NCBI RefSeq assembly: GCF_021018895.1 | Contig: NC_079384.1 | Location: forward strand, 15,019,140 to 15,083,139 | DNA from: Seriola aureovittata | Taxonomy: Eukaryota; Chordata; Actinopteri; Carangiformes; Carangidae | Length of the DNA: 64,000 nt | Direction of reading: 5' to 3' | In this document: positions 23,119 through 34,677 of the stretch, piece by piece | How the letters are laid out: each line of letters opens with the position of its first letter | Numbering within the stretch: the stretch's first letter is position 1 | Translations under genes and position numbers: made by a program | The notes under the pieces: generated by a model | Database searches by the model: none | What the model was told of the DNA's origin: nothing | Seen by the model: only the letters and a program-made list of their open reading frames with translations

Positions 23119-25688
23119 ATAGTTCTTTGTACCACTTACAGTGTGTTGACATTTGACATTTTTGCTGGAGATGAAATATAGACATTTCTCTGCCATTTCA
23201 CTCTCATAGTAAATGAACTTGCATCAGGAGAAATCCGGGGAAAAAACACATACCAGATTTAACATCAGCTGTTCTGAAGAAAACGTCACACGGCATGTCA
23301 ATGTCAGCTGCCAGTGATTTGCCTCGGTACAGAGATATTGTTTCCTCTGGCTTTCTTCCCAAAAGTGTCACTCGACATCTGCTATTGAGAATCAAAGTGA
23401 GAACACCTACAAGAAAAAGAAAAACACCACCCGTTGCGCGTTGCACGCCTCCTTCTCAAGATCTTACACGACACGACATCCGGCGAGCCAAGGCAGATGC
23501 ACCGCTCCGGCTCTAGGCGCCACCAGACAAATCGGACCACGGGAGGAGCGTGAAACACTTGGCTGCGGAAAAACAATTGGACATTTGGAGACGTCTGCTG
23601 CCTCTTATGCTGCTTGAGATTGAGCACAGGCAACTTCTGAAGGAAGGAGACAGGTGGAGAGATGGAGAGCAGAGATGTGGATGGATCTTTCAAGCAGAGC
23701 AAGCAGCAGGTGTGCAAACATGTCATTTTTTTTAGGCAGAGAGACAAAGAGGGGAGGGATAATGTTTAGCTACATTGTTAGAGAAAGAGACAACACTGTA
23801 TTTCCGGATGTACAAGAAAAAGAATGATTAAAAACTCCATAAGTACCTCAGGAGGAAGTCCAAGCTCCTGCCTCAGGAGAGAGAAAAGAATAAAAGAACA
23901 AGGTTACCTGGATGTGGGGAAAGGGAAGGAAAGAAACACAGTGGAGTTTGTCAAAATAAATGAGTGCGGTGGAAAAACAGAAGAAGGGAGGCAGGGAGGG
24001 AAGGTCTGAGGAGAGATCAAAGGAGCGTGAGGGAAGTCTGTATGCAGCAGTGGAAAGAGCATTGGAGAGTGAGGAGTGATAAGTCCGTGACAGCTGCAGC
24101 ATCATTAGTGTATTAGGATCAATCCTCAAGACTCTTGTTTGCAGTCTTTTCCCGTACAGAAGGCCGAGGTCATTTATATGGGCCTGGTCATGCAGCTGCT
24201 GCAGCAACTTCCAGATTGCCTTCCTTAGTTGCCCTACATCTGTGATTTCCCATCTCTCTCCCGTCCACCTCCACTTCTCACACATCAGCACCGTGGGTAT
24301 TTCTCTCATGCCCTGCTCTGCTGGGCTTTTGTCTGATCTTAGTTTCACTGATCTGAAGCCAGAGGTCAGCCATAAGTGATGTGGCTCTGCTGAGGTTCAT
24401 CTTTCTTCAGCTTTTACATGTCAACATGAGAAGACATACAGAATCCAAGGTTAGGTTTTCTTAACCGCTACTCCTTCTCTTTGCTCTACAACTCCACCCA
24501 GGTGGTTCTGCAACACCCGATGGCTTCGGCTCCCCCATTGTTGTTACTATTAGTTTATCAATTCCAGTCAGCAGGAAGTAATTTGCCAGGGACTGTGGGT
24601 GTGTGATTAAAGACGCCTTACTACCCTGAGCCAGGTTGGTACACTGTGACAGCACTGAGTGTGGTGGCAAGACGTAGGCATGCTGACAGATTTACATAAG
24701 TGCTCCAACACACAAAAGAACATGTAGCAGGCTTACTGTGTGTTCGCACATTACCGACGACGCTTGTTTGTTTCGATCTCTGCGTGTGTGCATGCGGCGT
24801 GCATGTTTGCACGCCCACCGCTGCGCAAACGTGTCCTTGAATAAGGCTGATACCATTGGGAGCTCATTTGAAACCGTCTTTATGGGCTGTGTGGGGCCAC
24901 TGCATGTGGATAATAATAAAATTCACGCTTGATTGACTGCTTGTGTCATTATAGTTGCATGTATATTCCTTGCAAGATCATTGTGCGTATGCACCCATCC
25001 CTGGTATGCAGCCCTTTCTCACTCCATTGAGCGCTCTGTTTGACTTTCTAATTCTGGGCTTAAAACAATAATTGGAACAATGCTCATGTCAAAAGAGACA
25101 TTTCATCTATTGCAGTCACACACTGTGTTTTTAATCTACATAGAGAAATAGCCTATGATTTCCTTATCGGGTCCTTCAATTAATCTGTGCTGCCCCTTTT
25201 TTGTTTGCATTTCCAGTCTTTAGAGTTATCTTCATTCTGGCGGCGGCAAGTTTTTGCAGGGCCGCTAAAGCCATGTCACATTAACGCAAGAAGAAAGTCC
25301 TTGCATGTAATTACTTAACACTTGTGCTGTCTTTCAAGGAAAAGAACAGGGGCGAGAGAGAGAGAGAGAAAGGGAGACGACAATGGCTGAGCCTGCCGTC
25401 TCATTTACTAAATGAGGCCTTTGGCCGCCTTGTCTAGCTCAGAGAACTATGCAAGGTGGCACAGAGGATCTCATTGGTTCCCTTGTTTCAGGAGTTGATT
25501 GTTTAACCTGCCGAACCTAATTATGATACATTGGACTCATATTATTGCCCATGACAGCACATTGTCTATGTGTTTTATATGAGCCCAGTGTGGGTGTCTT
25601 CTTGTACACATTAATATTGTCACTGTGTCTTCCATGACACTAATGATGCCTCCGAAAAACTCTGTTCTCATTTTGTACCTGAAAAAAC
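23119..25688. other. No gene recognised
   Basis: Short frames only. The stretch 23430-23560 is unusually CpG-rich for this window (around cgttgcgcgttgcacgcc and catccggcgagcc). The stretch 23820-24030 is purine-rich on the plus strand. A GA tract lies near 25355-25370. The part 25190-25320 (with cattctggcggcggcaag) looks like non-repetitive DNA that could be conserved. Confidence 0.45.
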
Positions 25689-26061
25689 TTAAAGGCCCCA
25701 TATTATATAAAGTGACATTTCCTTGTCTTTTTTGATTATAAAGCAGATATAGGTTCTATATTAATACTGTGTAAGACCAAAGCGCTCAGTCCACAGAGAA
25801 ATGCACACAGCCTGTATTCAGAAACTGAGCCTTAAAATGAGCCGTCAGGACTTCAGTAACTTTGTGATGTCACAACAGAGCCTTTTTTCCGAGTGGCTCA
25901 CTACCTGTTGTTACCATAGCTCCAGAGAGAAACCTGAGAGAGGAGAGGTAAAACTACATTGAGAAGGTTTTTGGTTCTTAAAACCACAAATATACTGTAT
26001 CTTCATATGGATCAACACTTCAAATAAAATACTGGAAAAGTGTAAAACATGCGACCATTAA
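25689..26061 (+). mobile_element. TTAA-type MITE, family 1, copy A (373 bp)
   Basis: TTAA at both ends. The left end is ttaaaggccccatattat; the right end in reverse complement is ttaatggtcgcatgttttac. The body contains gcagatataggttctatatt, accaaagcgctcagtccac, aactttgtgatgtcacaac and gcctgttgttaccatagctc. It aligns by eye along most of its length with copies at 30463-30883 and 36363-36851. This copy lacks the roughly 100-bp GC-richer middle (cagccgcgctccaagcc in copy B). No transposase is encoded. TTAA ends suggest mobilisation by a piggyBac-like enzyme. Confidence 0.85.
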
Positions 26062-26354
26062 GTAAAAGAAAGAAATAAGAGTATCCTGTGGATTGCCACA
26101 TTAACTGTTGTTTAGCTCCTGTATTGTGGACATACAGCACAATAGTTTGAGCACATGCAAGAAATAACTGCTGTGTCAATGCATTTATCAGAAGTGGTAA
26201 AGCAAGAGACTCGGTGGACAAACAGAAAACCCTACTCGTAGGTGACTCATACCATTTCCCATGGGCACGTCTGAATCATTGTAATGGCCTTAACAGCAGC
26301 TGTGTCTGTGCCTGGTGTGTGTGCCTGTGCATTACTATGGGCTGGTGAGTGCGC

Positions 26355-26456
<102 letters not shown>

Positions 26457-26959
26457 AAGTGTGTGTGTATGTAAGTGTGTGTTCAAACAAAAAAAAAATC
26501 CCTGCTTTTCTCCTCATCTCTCTAGCAGACATGCACCGCCCTCCATCCGTCTTTAATTGCCTCCACCTCACACATCATTTGTGTTTCTGCCGTAAAAAGA
26601 AACATTGAAACTCCACCACTAGGGATCCATAACCATTTTCCAGCCTATATGATTTTTATTGCCGTATTTAGAGCCTTCATAAATATAGAGCAAAGCATTA
26701 GGGAAAAGAGAACTAGTGAAGAATCACAGTCAAGACACCTGCTGCTATTTCTATAGATAATCGGGTGGACGGACCAATAGAATGATGGGTAGTCAGTCAG
26801 ACAGGCAGGAAGCTGAAGTGATAGCAAATACAGCAGCTAGCAGCAGTTGTATTGACAACAAAACACAGTGGGTTCAAATGACAGATTAGATTGCATATTT
26901 AAACTCACAATAGCACCACAGAAAACCGTTTATACCGAAATAAAAGAAAGTCAGTACAG

Positions 26960-26964
26960 GTGTG

Positions 26965-27021
<57 letters not shown>

Positions 27022-27023
27022 GC
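26960..27023. repeat. Compound (GT)n-(GCGT)n repeat
   Basis: A GT tract passes into about ten GCGT units and ends in cgcgcacgca. CpG-rich alternating sequence makes this a stronger Z-DNA candidate than plain GT, and the CpGs would be prone to deamination unless unmethylated or recently expanded. Confidence 0.95.
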
Positions 27024-27599
27024 ACGCATTTTCAGCCTGCAGACATTAAAAATACATTGTCATCTGCTGTTGAAACACACACACACACATTCTGCCTTTG
27101 TCTCTGTTTTGCTGTCCAGCTCTTCCAACTCTTGGTGATTATGCACAGACAGGTTCAAATATAGATACACACATACACACACAGCCGCGCGCACACACAG
27201 AAAGCCATACGCCTCCAGATTGTTTAGCATACAGCAGGCGTTTGCTCATTGTTCTCCGGGAGTCGAAAGGTCAACAAGTTCCCTCCCTGATAGACTCAAC
27301 ATGGAGAGGATGGAGGATGAATAAAAGCCAGCGACGCATACGCATGCATCACTCTCACATATAAACAAAAACACCAAACGCAGAGGTGCACTGGCATCTC
27401 TACCTGTTTGTCCTTCCCGACAAAGAGAACATAAATTCATCACATAGAAGTCGCATTTACCGGGGATGTTCTCTGACCTCAGTAACAAGGTGTCCAATAA
27501 AATATTTATATACACTCCTGCCTCATGCACTGTGCACGAGCAGAGCCTGACACTTAGAGCCAGACAGCTGTATACTGTAATGCACTTGTCAGCATACAG

Positions 27600-27890
27600 G
27601 ATAGAGACCTCAGATGTTGTGCCTGGAATCTGCTGGATCCCACCCTCCCAGTTTGGGGGGGGGGGGTAGGTCTTAATGCCCCTGTCACCACTGGGACTTC
27701 CCTTTCCACATCTGTTCCATCAGCCCCTGGTACTTCTCAATCTTTTTGTGCTCCTTGTTTCTAATGTTACTGTCAGCTGGGAGATCCACATCTATCACAG
27801 CTGCCCTCTTCTGCTCCTCGTAAACCACCGCTTCTCTGGTTGGTTATCCAGCAGCAGGATCGTAGCTCTGGTGTTCTCCACCACTTTAGG
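27600..27890 (-). pseudogene. LINE reverse-transcriptase C-terminal domain relic
   Basis: Reading the minus strand from about 27880, shifting frames give ANQPEK-like sequence, then AAVIDVDLPADSNIRNKEH, then KIEKYQGLMEQMWKGK, and near 27640 LGGWDPADS. I recognise this order as the tail that follows the reverse transcriptase in many animal non-LTR elements, where a PD...D...E/K pattern resembles a restriction-like endonuclease. Here the segments are split by frameshifts and a stop follows QMWKGKSQW, and a G12 run at 27655-27666 interrupts the end. It is a dead fragment, and the clade was not determined. Confidence 0.7.
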
Positions 27891-28099
27891 AGGTGGTTCC
27901 CACTGGGAGTTGGGGAATTCTAAGTTTTGCATGCTTTGCCAAAGATCACATATTGGTTAGAAAACTAGGCCTGAATTGATCTTTGAGTATTTGTAATGAT
28001 CTCTACAAATTGAAAATGTACAGTATGTTTGACAAAAAAAAACTCAACTTATATCTTTTATGAGTTTCTACCACATCTCATTTTATCTAATGAATGAAC

Positions 28100-28268
28100 T
28101 CCCAGGGCGACTTGATTGGGAGGGGACTCATACCAAATGGGTTCAAATGCCCTGAGCAGTGAGTCCCCGGGTCGACTCCCAGCCGGTCGGCCCATTTGCC
28201 GCATGTCTTTCCCTTACTCTCTCCCAGCATTTCCTGTCTGTCTCTACTGTCTATCAAATAAAGGCACA
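28100..28268 (+). mobile_element. tRNA-derived SINE
   Basis: A pol III B-box-like word gggtcgactcc lies at 28169-28179, followed by ccatttgccgcatgtctttc, a CT-rich part with ctctctcccagcatttcctg, and the tail tatcaaataaaggc. This order of B box, CTGCATGTC, CT-rich segment, TTTCCTGTC and ATCAAATAAAGG is that of a very common teleost SINE. The A-box end is degraded and the 5' limit is approximate. There is no coding capacity. Confidence 0.75.
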
Positions 28269-29088
28269 CAATTAATGAACTTGCTTGCTTAGAATTGTGT
28301 GTGTGGGGAATGTTTCCTTTTTGTTACCAGGGTGTGGAGAATGAGTAGCCCACTTTGATGCCAGAATCAAGACCTCATATCCTGTCTCACACCAACAATT
28401 AATGACCCTGATACTTCCCTACATTGACTAAGTATTGTTTACTTGCCAAACCTTAAGTTACGGTACAGTGATATTCTAGAAATACTTTGGCATTGAACCC
28501 ATCTATGGTTTTGCAGAACTGTCCAATATCAATGTTTTGTGTGGCAAGTTGGGTAAAAAGAACAAGAGAATATTGATCCCTCAACTTCTGAGTTTTTTTT
28601 TTTTTTATTATTTTTTTGGTCATTGCTGGGCTGAATAATAGCTTTCCATCCCTGCAATCAAATGATCGGAATGTTTTCTGTGACAGGGAAGAGAACAAAT
28701 CAATCAGGGAAGGATATAGATTATTTGGTCCAAGTTGCAGATTTAGAAAAAGGTGACATTCAGGGTCCAATAGGCTTTGTATTTTATGTGATATTGTTTT
28801 TTTGATTGGCTTTAATGGTTACATGATGTGTACCTTTGCTGGCTTATGCTGCGCTGACTTTTAGCTCTTTAACTGATTATGAATATCTCTCCACTTCAAG
28901 TTCAGTATGATGCTGCCTTCACTTATCTTCACTTGTCCAGACAGCAGACTGAAAACTGTGGCGGGAAGATGGAAATAAGAGAGAGGGTGAGAAAGAGAAA
29001 CAGATGGCTTTTTATCATAACTCAATTAAAAGTTTTTTTTTCTTCTACTGGACGACACAGGGAAAGATTGCATTCTGTGTATATGTAT

Positions 29089-29129
29089 GTGTGTGTGTGT
29101 GTGTGTGTGCGCTCGTGTGTGTGTGTGTT
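29089..29129. repeat. Interrupted (GT)n
   Basis: Two GT blocks separated by gcgctc. Confidence 0.9.
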
Positions 29130-29424
29130 ATATATCTGTGTGTATGTCGGAGTACACGATGAGATATGACTTTATTGCTCAGAGTGTGAGCAGCGAGGGA
29201 ACCAGTTGAAGTCTCATCTCACTGTCAAAGGCAGTCAACCACAGTTACGTCACACCTCTCTGCTAACAAATTCCACTCACCCACTCCTTCTTCTTCTGCT
29301 TTTTCTTCATAACAGCAATTTCCCACAAACATTTTAGTATGATATTGATATGCACCGTGAGTCATCTAATGCAGGAGATGCACTGAAATGTTCGTTTACA
29401 CCAAGTCGGACAGAACCATAGCTA

Positions 29425-29456
<32 letters not shown>
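29425..29456. repeat. (GATT)8 tetranucleotide repeat
   Basis: Eight perfect GATT units. In fish such runs often adjoin LINE or SINE tails, but no body was recognised on either side. Confidence 0.95.
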
Positions 29457-29698
29457 ATCTTACATGCTCAGTGTAAAATAATGAGCAAAATTACTGATTT
29501 TTACTTCAAAATATTCAAAGGCCATGAATTATTGGCACCTGCTGTGATTTTGTCTCCTCTGATTTCTTTATTCTTTTCATTATTTCTCACTTTTTTTCAT
29601 AGTTACTTCCCTAATTTCTCCATGTCCCCTCCATTTAATTTCTTGCCCTCAAAACCCTTCAGTGCCCTCCTATTTTCCTCTTTTGTCTGTCTATGTCT

Positions 29699-29742
29699 CT
29701 CACTCTCTCTCTCTCCCTCTCTCTCTCTGTTTCTCTCCCTTT
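29699..29742. repeat. CT-rich microsatellite-like tract
   Basis: Mostly CT dinucleotides with ccct interruptions. Confidence 0.85.
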
Positions 29743-29764
29743 TTACTCAATTCCCCCTTTGCTA

Positions 29765-29890
29765 ATTCTAATTAAAGACAAGAAATGTCATCTTTTATTA
29801 ATGAAGCTGTTAATGAAACAGGGGCCGCTTTTGTCAGGGACAAAAGTTTCCACCAATTAATTCTTCGCAATTAAAGTTGAAGAAAAAGAT
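29765..29890. promoter_or_regulatory. Candidate conserved enhancer-like element
   Basis: Non-repetitive and non-coding, with five homeodomain-type words (taattaaag, ttattaatga, gttaatga, ccaattaatt, gcaattaaag) around a perfect inverted repeat at 29828-29846: cttttgtc, a three-base centre, gacaaaag. The arms contain SOX-like ACAAAAG words pointing away from each other. Dense ATTA words plus a SOX-like palindrome are typical of developmental enhancers. Function and conservation are inferred, not shown. Confidence 0.35.
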
Positions 29891-30462
29891 TCTCTCGGAA
29901 GAGTGTTTTGCTCCGACTCCCGTGATGTGGTGGGTTTTTTATTTATTTTTTTTATCCATATGCTAAAAGCGTGAAATACTTGTGGGGTTTCATGCCTGGA
30001 GGCTATAATCTACGAAAGGTATGCAGGGTAAAATGTAGTTCCAATTACGGTTCTCTTTGTATTGGTATTAGTATTCCCCTAGGCAAAATCATTTAGAGGA
30101 ACTAAGCAATTTTTCTTTTGCGAAGTTGAACATGTATTGTTCATTTTTTTCTTCATACATACACTCAGGATTTTTACATGTTATAGAGTCATTTCACCTC
30201 AAGTACAGTAGCTCTTAAAACATTTGTCTGCTTCTTATGCCTCATGCAAAGCGACAAAGCCACAGTATTGTTCAGGTTATTGTTTAGTCTGAAGCACAGG
30301 GTGCTCTTAGTCAACAGAGTGGCAGGAGCCCTTCCCTCCATCCCCCATTTCTCTCAGATCCCTCCCCAAACACCTCACTTAGACATTAAAGACAACATTT
30401 AATTATTTTTATATGCTTTACCTTTAACCCTACGTCCCAAATTGTTTGTTACTCATAATGTA

Positions 30463-30883
30463 TTAAAAGTCCCCTATTGTAGAAAGTCCTCTTTCATTAT
30501 AAAGCAGGTTTAGGTTCTATATTGATACTGTGAGAGTATCAAAGCGCTCAGTCCACAGAGAAATGCACACAGCTTGTATTCAGAAGCTGAGACTTAAAAC
30601 TTTGTGATGTCACAACAAAGCAGTCACCGCTCTCAGCCGCGCTCCAAGCCCCGCCCAGGATTCGGTTTCTTCGTGTGTTTACCTGAAATCTGCTATCATT
30701 TGATTCACGAATCACACAGGAAACAGTCAGCCAATCAGAACAAAGGCTCAGAGCCTCTGTTCTGATTGGCTCACTGACCTGATAAGAGCTCAAGAGAGAA
30801 GCCTGAGAGAGGAGATGTAAAACTACAATGAGATGGTTTATAGATATAAAACACAGGAGACGTATAAAATACGGGACCTTTAA
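30463..30883 (+). mobile_element. TTAA-type MITE, family 1, copy B (421 bp)
   Basis: TTAA at both edges. The left end is ttaaaagtcccctattgtag; the right end in reverse complement is ttaaaggtcccgtatttta. The body shares gcaggtttaggttctatatt, tatcaaagcgctcagtccac, aactttgtgatgtcacaac and gaagcctgagagaggagat with copies A and C. It has the GC-richer middle absent from copy A, plus a 39-bp palindrome listed separately. Orientation is the same as in copies A and C. It is non-autonomous. Confidence 0.87.
30731..30769. repeat. 39-bp near-perfect palindrome inside MITE copy B
   Basis: Arms 30731-30749 (ccaatcagaacaaaggctc) and 30751-30769 (gagcctctgttctgattgg) pair with one mismatch around a single central base. 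The right arm resembles the matching part of copy C (gagcctcttctcttctgatt), but the left arm has no full counterpart in copies A or C, so the palindrome looks specific to this copy. Confidence 0.9.
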
Positions 30884-31340
30884 TGAGCCACTCAGGCAGA
30901 AAGTTCGTCAGGCAGTCAAACAACAGACTGGATTTTTTAAATTTTTTTTTATTGTTTTCTAAAGGGAAGCTCATCACTGGCAGAGAGGTAGCATTGCTTA
31001 GCCGGGTCATTTTCCAGACTTTGTTTTCATTGCACCTGCAAAGAAGAATAATGGCTGGGGATGATCCATTGGGCTTACAAATTCATAGGTAGTTACGAAA
31101 GTGATAGGAACCGCAGACACACCAGTGATGCCCCAATTAGCTGGAGAGGCACTGATCATTAAAGCCATCTGTGTCTCCCTTGAGTGGTGTATTTATTGAC
31201 AAAACTGCTCTGTGGCAATTGGGGAATAACAGTCCTCTTTTTATGTGTAGGTCTGAGTGTGAGTGCGTTCTCATACGCCAGCATATCAGGAAACAAGCCA
31301 TTAAATTGAGCACACACCACTCACTGGTCATATACAAAAA
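30884..31340. other. No gene recognised
   Basis: Ordinary non-coding sequence with a T-rich stretch at about 30934-30960. Confidence 0.5.
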
Positions 31341-31425
31341 CACACACACACGCACACACACACACATAGCACTTGCTCACTCTCCTCCACTCAGCATGTC
31401 AGGCTTTTTTTTTTTTTTTTTTTTT
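31341..31425. repeat. Short (CA)n and T21 run
   Basis: A CA tract at 31341-31366 with one CG, and a run of 21 T at 31405-31425. Confidence 0.9.
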
Positions 31426-31439
31426 CATTTGTCCCAGCA

Positions 31440-31590
31440 GTGTGCCGTATTCTTCTGATTGGCTGCTCAATAACCTCGCATGGAGAGAAAAGAATGGACA
31501 GGCCCACTGAGAGCCTAATTAACCCTAATTAAAGACTAAAAATGGTAATAGAAAAGTGAGTTGCTGTGCCAAGTTGTCTGGATCAGCTAC
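31440..31590. promoter_or_regulatory. Candidate regulatory element with paired CCTAATTAA sites
   Basis: CCTAATTAA occurs at 31514 and again at 31524, ten bases apart, about one helical turn. It is followed by ctaaaaatgg, close to a MEF2 site (CTAAAAATAG). Upstream is a CCAAT-like gattggct. The stretch has no repeats or open frame. Regulatory function is inferred from motif spacing only. Confidence 0.3.
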
Positions 31591-31794
31591 ATGCCACTGC
31601 AACTTTCTTTTTCTTTCTTTCTGTCTTTTCTCTAACTTGATAGGTCAACAAGGGTTCACAGCAGCTCCATGGAAAACAACAGAGAAATGGAAATGAAGAA
31701 AAAAAAAAAAGAGTTTGAAATTAACAGCATACATACATGGCTGAGTACAACATGTGTTTTTCACTTCACTATTAAAGTATTTGTTTCGTCAGCC

Positions 31795-32060
31795 ATAGCC
31801 GGAGGCATTATGTTTTCAGGTCGTTCGGCGTACGTACGTATATGTACATTTGTCCATCTGAATCTTGTGAACACAAAATTTCAAGAACGCCTTGAGGGAA
31901 TTTCTGTTTCCTTTTTCTCTTCTATGTTCTTTTTGTCTTTTTTTTTTTTTTTTTGCACAAACATCCACTTGAACTCAAGGATGAACTGACAAGAACTCGG
32001 TAGTCAAAGGTCAAGGGCACTGTGACCTGACGTTACACTTCACTACATATGTTATATGAG
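31795..32060 (+). repeat. Dispersed teleost repeat (AAGAACGCCTTGAGGGAATTTC type)
   Basis: It contains gaggcattatgttttcagg, then tttcaagaacgccttgaggg, a T-rich insertion of about 50 bases, then cttgaactcaaggatgaact and aaggtcaagggcactgtgac. I recognise the chain as a widespread fish interspersed repeat in which the two halves are normally contiguous. The T/C tract with an 18-base T run (31931-31954) therefore looks like an insertion or expansion. No coding frame is visible and the class is unknown to me. Confidence 0.65.
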
Positions 32061-34630
32061 TCTGGACAGACATAGATGTAAACTGCAGCTTGACTGGTTG
32101 GCAGAGGCATATAACGGCGAGATGGTAGTTCGAGGTTTGAATAATCAATTAATTTTTTAGCCTATTAAACATCAGAAATTAAGTGTAATTGCTGGTTATA
32201 TCCGACTAACAGTCCAAAACCCAAAGATCATCAGTTAGCAGTGATATAAAACAGAAAAGCTGCTTGGTTTGGAGCCAGTGAGAGAGGAGGCCCAGGTATG
32301 ATCTGTGATTCATAGAGCCCGTTCTCCACCTTGCTCTTCATCCTCCCCTCCATGTCGGAGGCAGATTATAGGGCAGACTAATGAATGTCACTCTAAATGA
32401 GTGACAGTAGCTGCCAATTGTACCGCCACCGCCACCGCCCCTCAGGCCCATCTCCCCTCGCTAATGATTAAATACCATACACTTACTCCCTCCTTCCGCT
32501 CTTCTCTTTCCCTTGTGGCTGCACTTCTACCTCACCTACATTCTTTCAAAATAGCTCGTTACCGTCCCAGATGAGAGGAAAATTGGAAATGGTATCCCAT
32601 CCTCTCTCTGGATGGATGGATGGGTAGATGGATGGATGCCTTTTTGATTGTTTTCTTGAGCAGACACAACTCAGGAGCTGGAGGAGTGGTGTAATGGCGT
32701 TCTCGTAGGTTTGACAAGGTGGATCCCGCTGCTGCTTTGTGCTTATTGCTGGTTGGGGTGGCGGAGGTAATGTGATTTCTGACTGGAGCGTGGCGAGGGA
32801 AGGTTGAAAATTTGATGTCTACAGACCATTGGGCATTTCTCAGGGCGCGTGTGTATGTGTGTGTGGATGACTTTCCTTGTGTTAAAAGGAGGAGGAAAGA
32901 AAGAAATGGCATCGCTCATGTCAATTTGGCACCATTGCAATATATAGCACAAGAATGATTGTGTGTGTTGTGGCTAGTGTGTGTCTGTGTTTCTGTGTAT
33001 GCGGGCTTGTGTAAGTGTGCTTTTTGTTTTGCCAAAGATATCATGTCATGTCTGTATCACTCCCTGAGGCTAGTTTTGATGTGCTGGTATCTGATTTGGC
33101 ACCCTTCCACACTGCCTCATAACCCCCTCGCCCTGAAGGAAACAAATTTTACAGCCTCTCCATTCTGTCTATCCATTGGTTTTTACTCTGGGGTCCTGAT
33201 CCGGCGGGTGTCCGTCCATCACAATGCCTGAATGAACGTCTGGAGATGGTTTTGTTTCATCCCCACAGGCACCTAAAGCAGCCACATTACATACATGCCC
33301 TTTTTAAAATTCCTTCGGCATATTCGCTGCCGAGATGCGATCTCCCTCTCTTGTTGCAGCAGTAAAGAAAAAGTTGTATTGTTTTGATCTATGATTGCTT
33401 GATATCATTTGCTGTGATCCGATATGATAGAGCGTGTCACTTGTGCTATCTTATGTGTGTGTTTGCCATATTCTTCTCTGTGGCGTAATAGACAAGTTTT
33501 CATTCCTTATCTCTGCACAAGGAAAACCTCTGCCCAGGTCTAATCCTGTTAATGCTAAAATCTGATTATGGGCTGTAGCCCACAGCTCAAAGGCAATACA
33601 TGTGTGTGTGTGTGAGAGACAGTATGTGTGTGTGGAGAGTATGAAAAGAGGAAAGAAAGACAAAGATGTGCATGTCCATCTACAAGTATGCGTCCATCCA
33701 GATGAACATTTGCTGCATATAATCCACCATGTTATTCCTACAAAATGATCACTGGTAAGAAGTTAAATACATTTTGAGGGGAAAGGGCACACTCCGAATC
33801 AAATCAGCAGGAATACTGAAACATCGACTGATGAAATATTGATTGATAAACATCAAGAAATATTTTGAATGTAATTCAATACCCGACCTTTTCTTTTGAA
33901 CCTCATGTCAGCAGTGAAGAACACAGCCAGTCTCACCAGGGCAGCAGACATCCTGAGAATGTTAAGTCCTAAACCAAAAAAAAGAAAAAAGAAAAGATGG
34001 TTATCATTATGTGGTCAGTCTTATTCCGAGAGTTTTAACGTATTCCGGTGAGGCCCCTAATGCTGGACTAAATTGCTGTTATCAGCCCTCACTCAGATAC
34101 AATCTGTCAAGCTGTCACATGTGACTGCGCACCATTGATGAAACATCACATTGGCGGTTTTTGATTGCCGAACCCTGGCGAAATGAATAAAGATGCATAA
34201 GCGGCACACGCTTTTCGACACATTAATCCTTTCTCTGCACTAATGCACCAATTTGTGTCATTGATGTGACAGCAGACCCAGTGTAGCGCTGAGTGAAAAA
34301 TCTGTGAGAAAAAAACCCAAAACAAAGCAACAGCAAAAACATTTTGCTGAAGATTCACTTTTATATGGCATGCTTTAGAATAACCTGCGAGTGTGCAGGT
34401 CCTTCCACATGCAGAGGTATCAGCCCACTGACTGATGAATGATGGTTTTATGCAGATGTGGGTGGTTGAGATTTTCCAAATTGGATAGAATTAGCAGGTC
34501 AGGGTAATTGGATAATTGATGAGTATGTGCATATTCAGGTGATATCAGTGCTGAACTACACATCTCAGGAGATACATGCAGGAAATTATGCTCAGCTCCC
34601 AGCTGGCCTGGGAATGCACTCTGGGAGAAG
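32061..34630. other. No gene recognised
   Basis: Short frames only. The part 32345-32430 (with gactaatgaatgtcactcta) is non-repetitive. A short GGAT stretch lies at 32609-32638 and degenerate GT stretches at about 32845-32865 and 33600-33640. Nothing else was recognised. Confidence 0.5.
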
Positions 34631-34677
34631 ATGGATGGATGGATGGATGGATGGATGGATGGATGGATGGATGGATG
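34631..34677. repeat. (GGAT)n tetranucleotide repeat, about 11 units
   Basis: Perfect ATGG/GGAT units, a typical fish tetranucleotide microsatellite. Confidence 0.95.

Larger units (their letters stand above)
28269..30462. other. No gene recognised
   Basis: Open frames are short. T12 and T7 runs lie at about 28594-28618. The simple repeats and the candidate regulatory stretch inside are listed separately. Confidence 0.5.

Noticed and set aside
29425..29456. CRISPR-like or direct-repeat array
   Set aside because: It is a plain GATT microsatellite without spacers; no CRISPR arrays are expected or seen in this vertebrate DNA.
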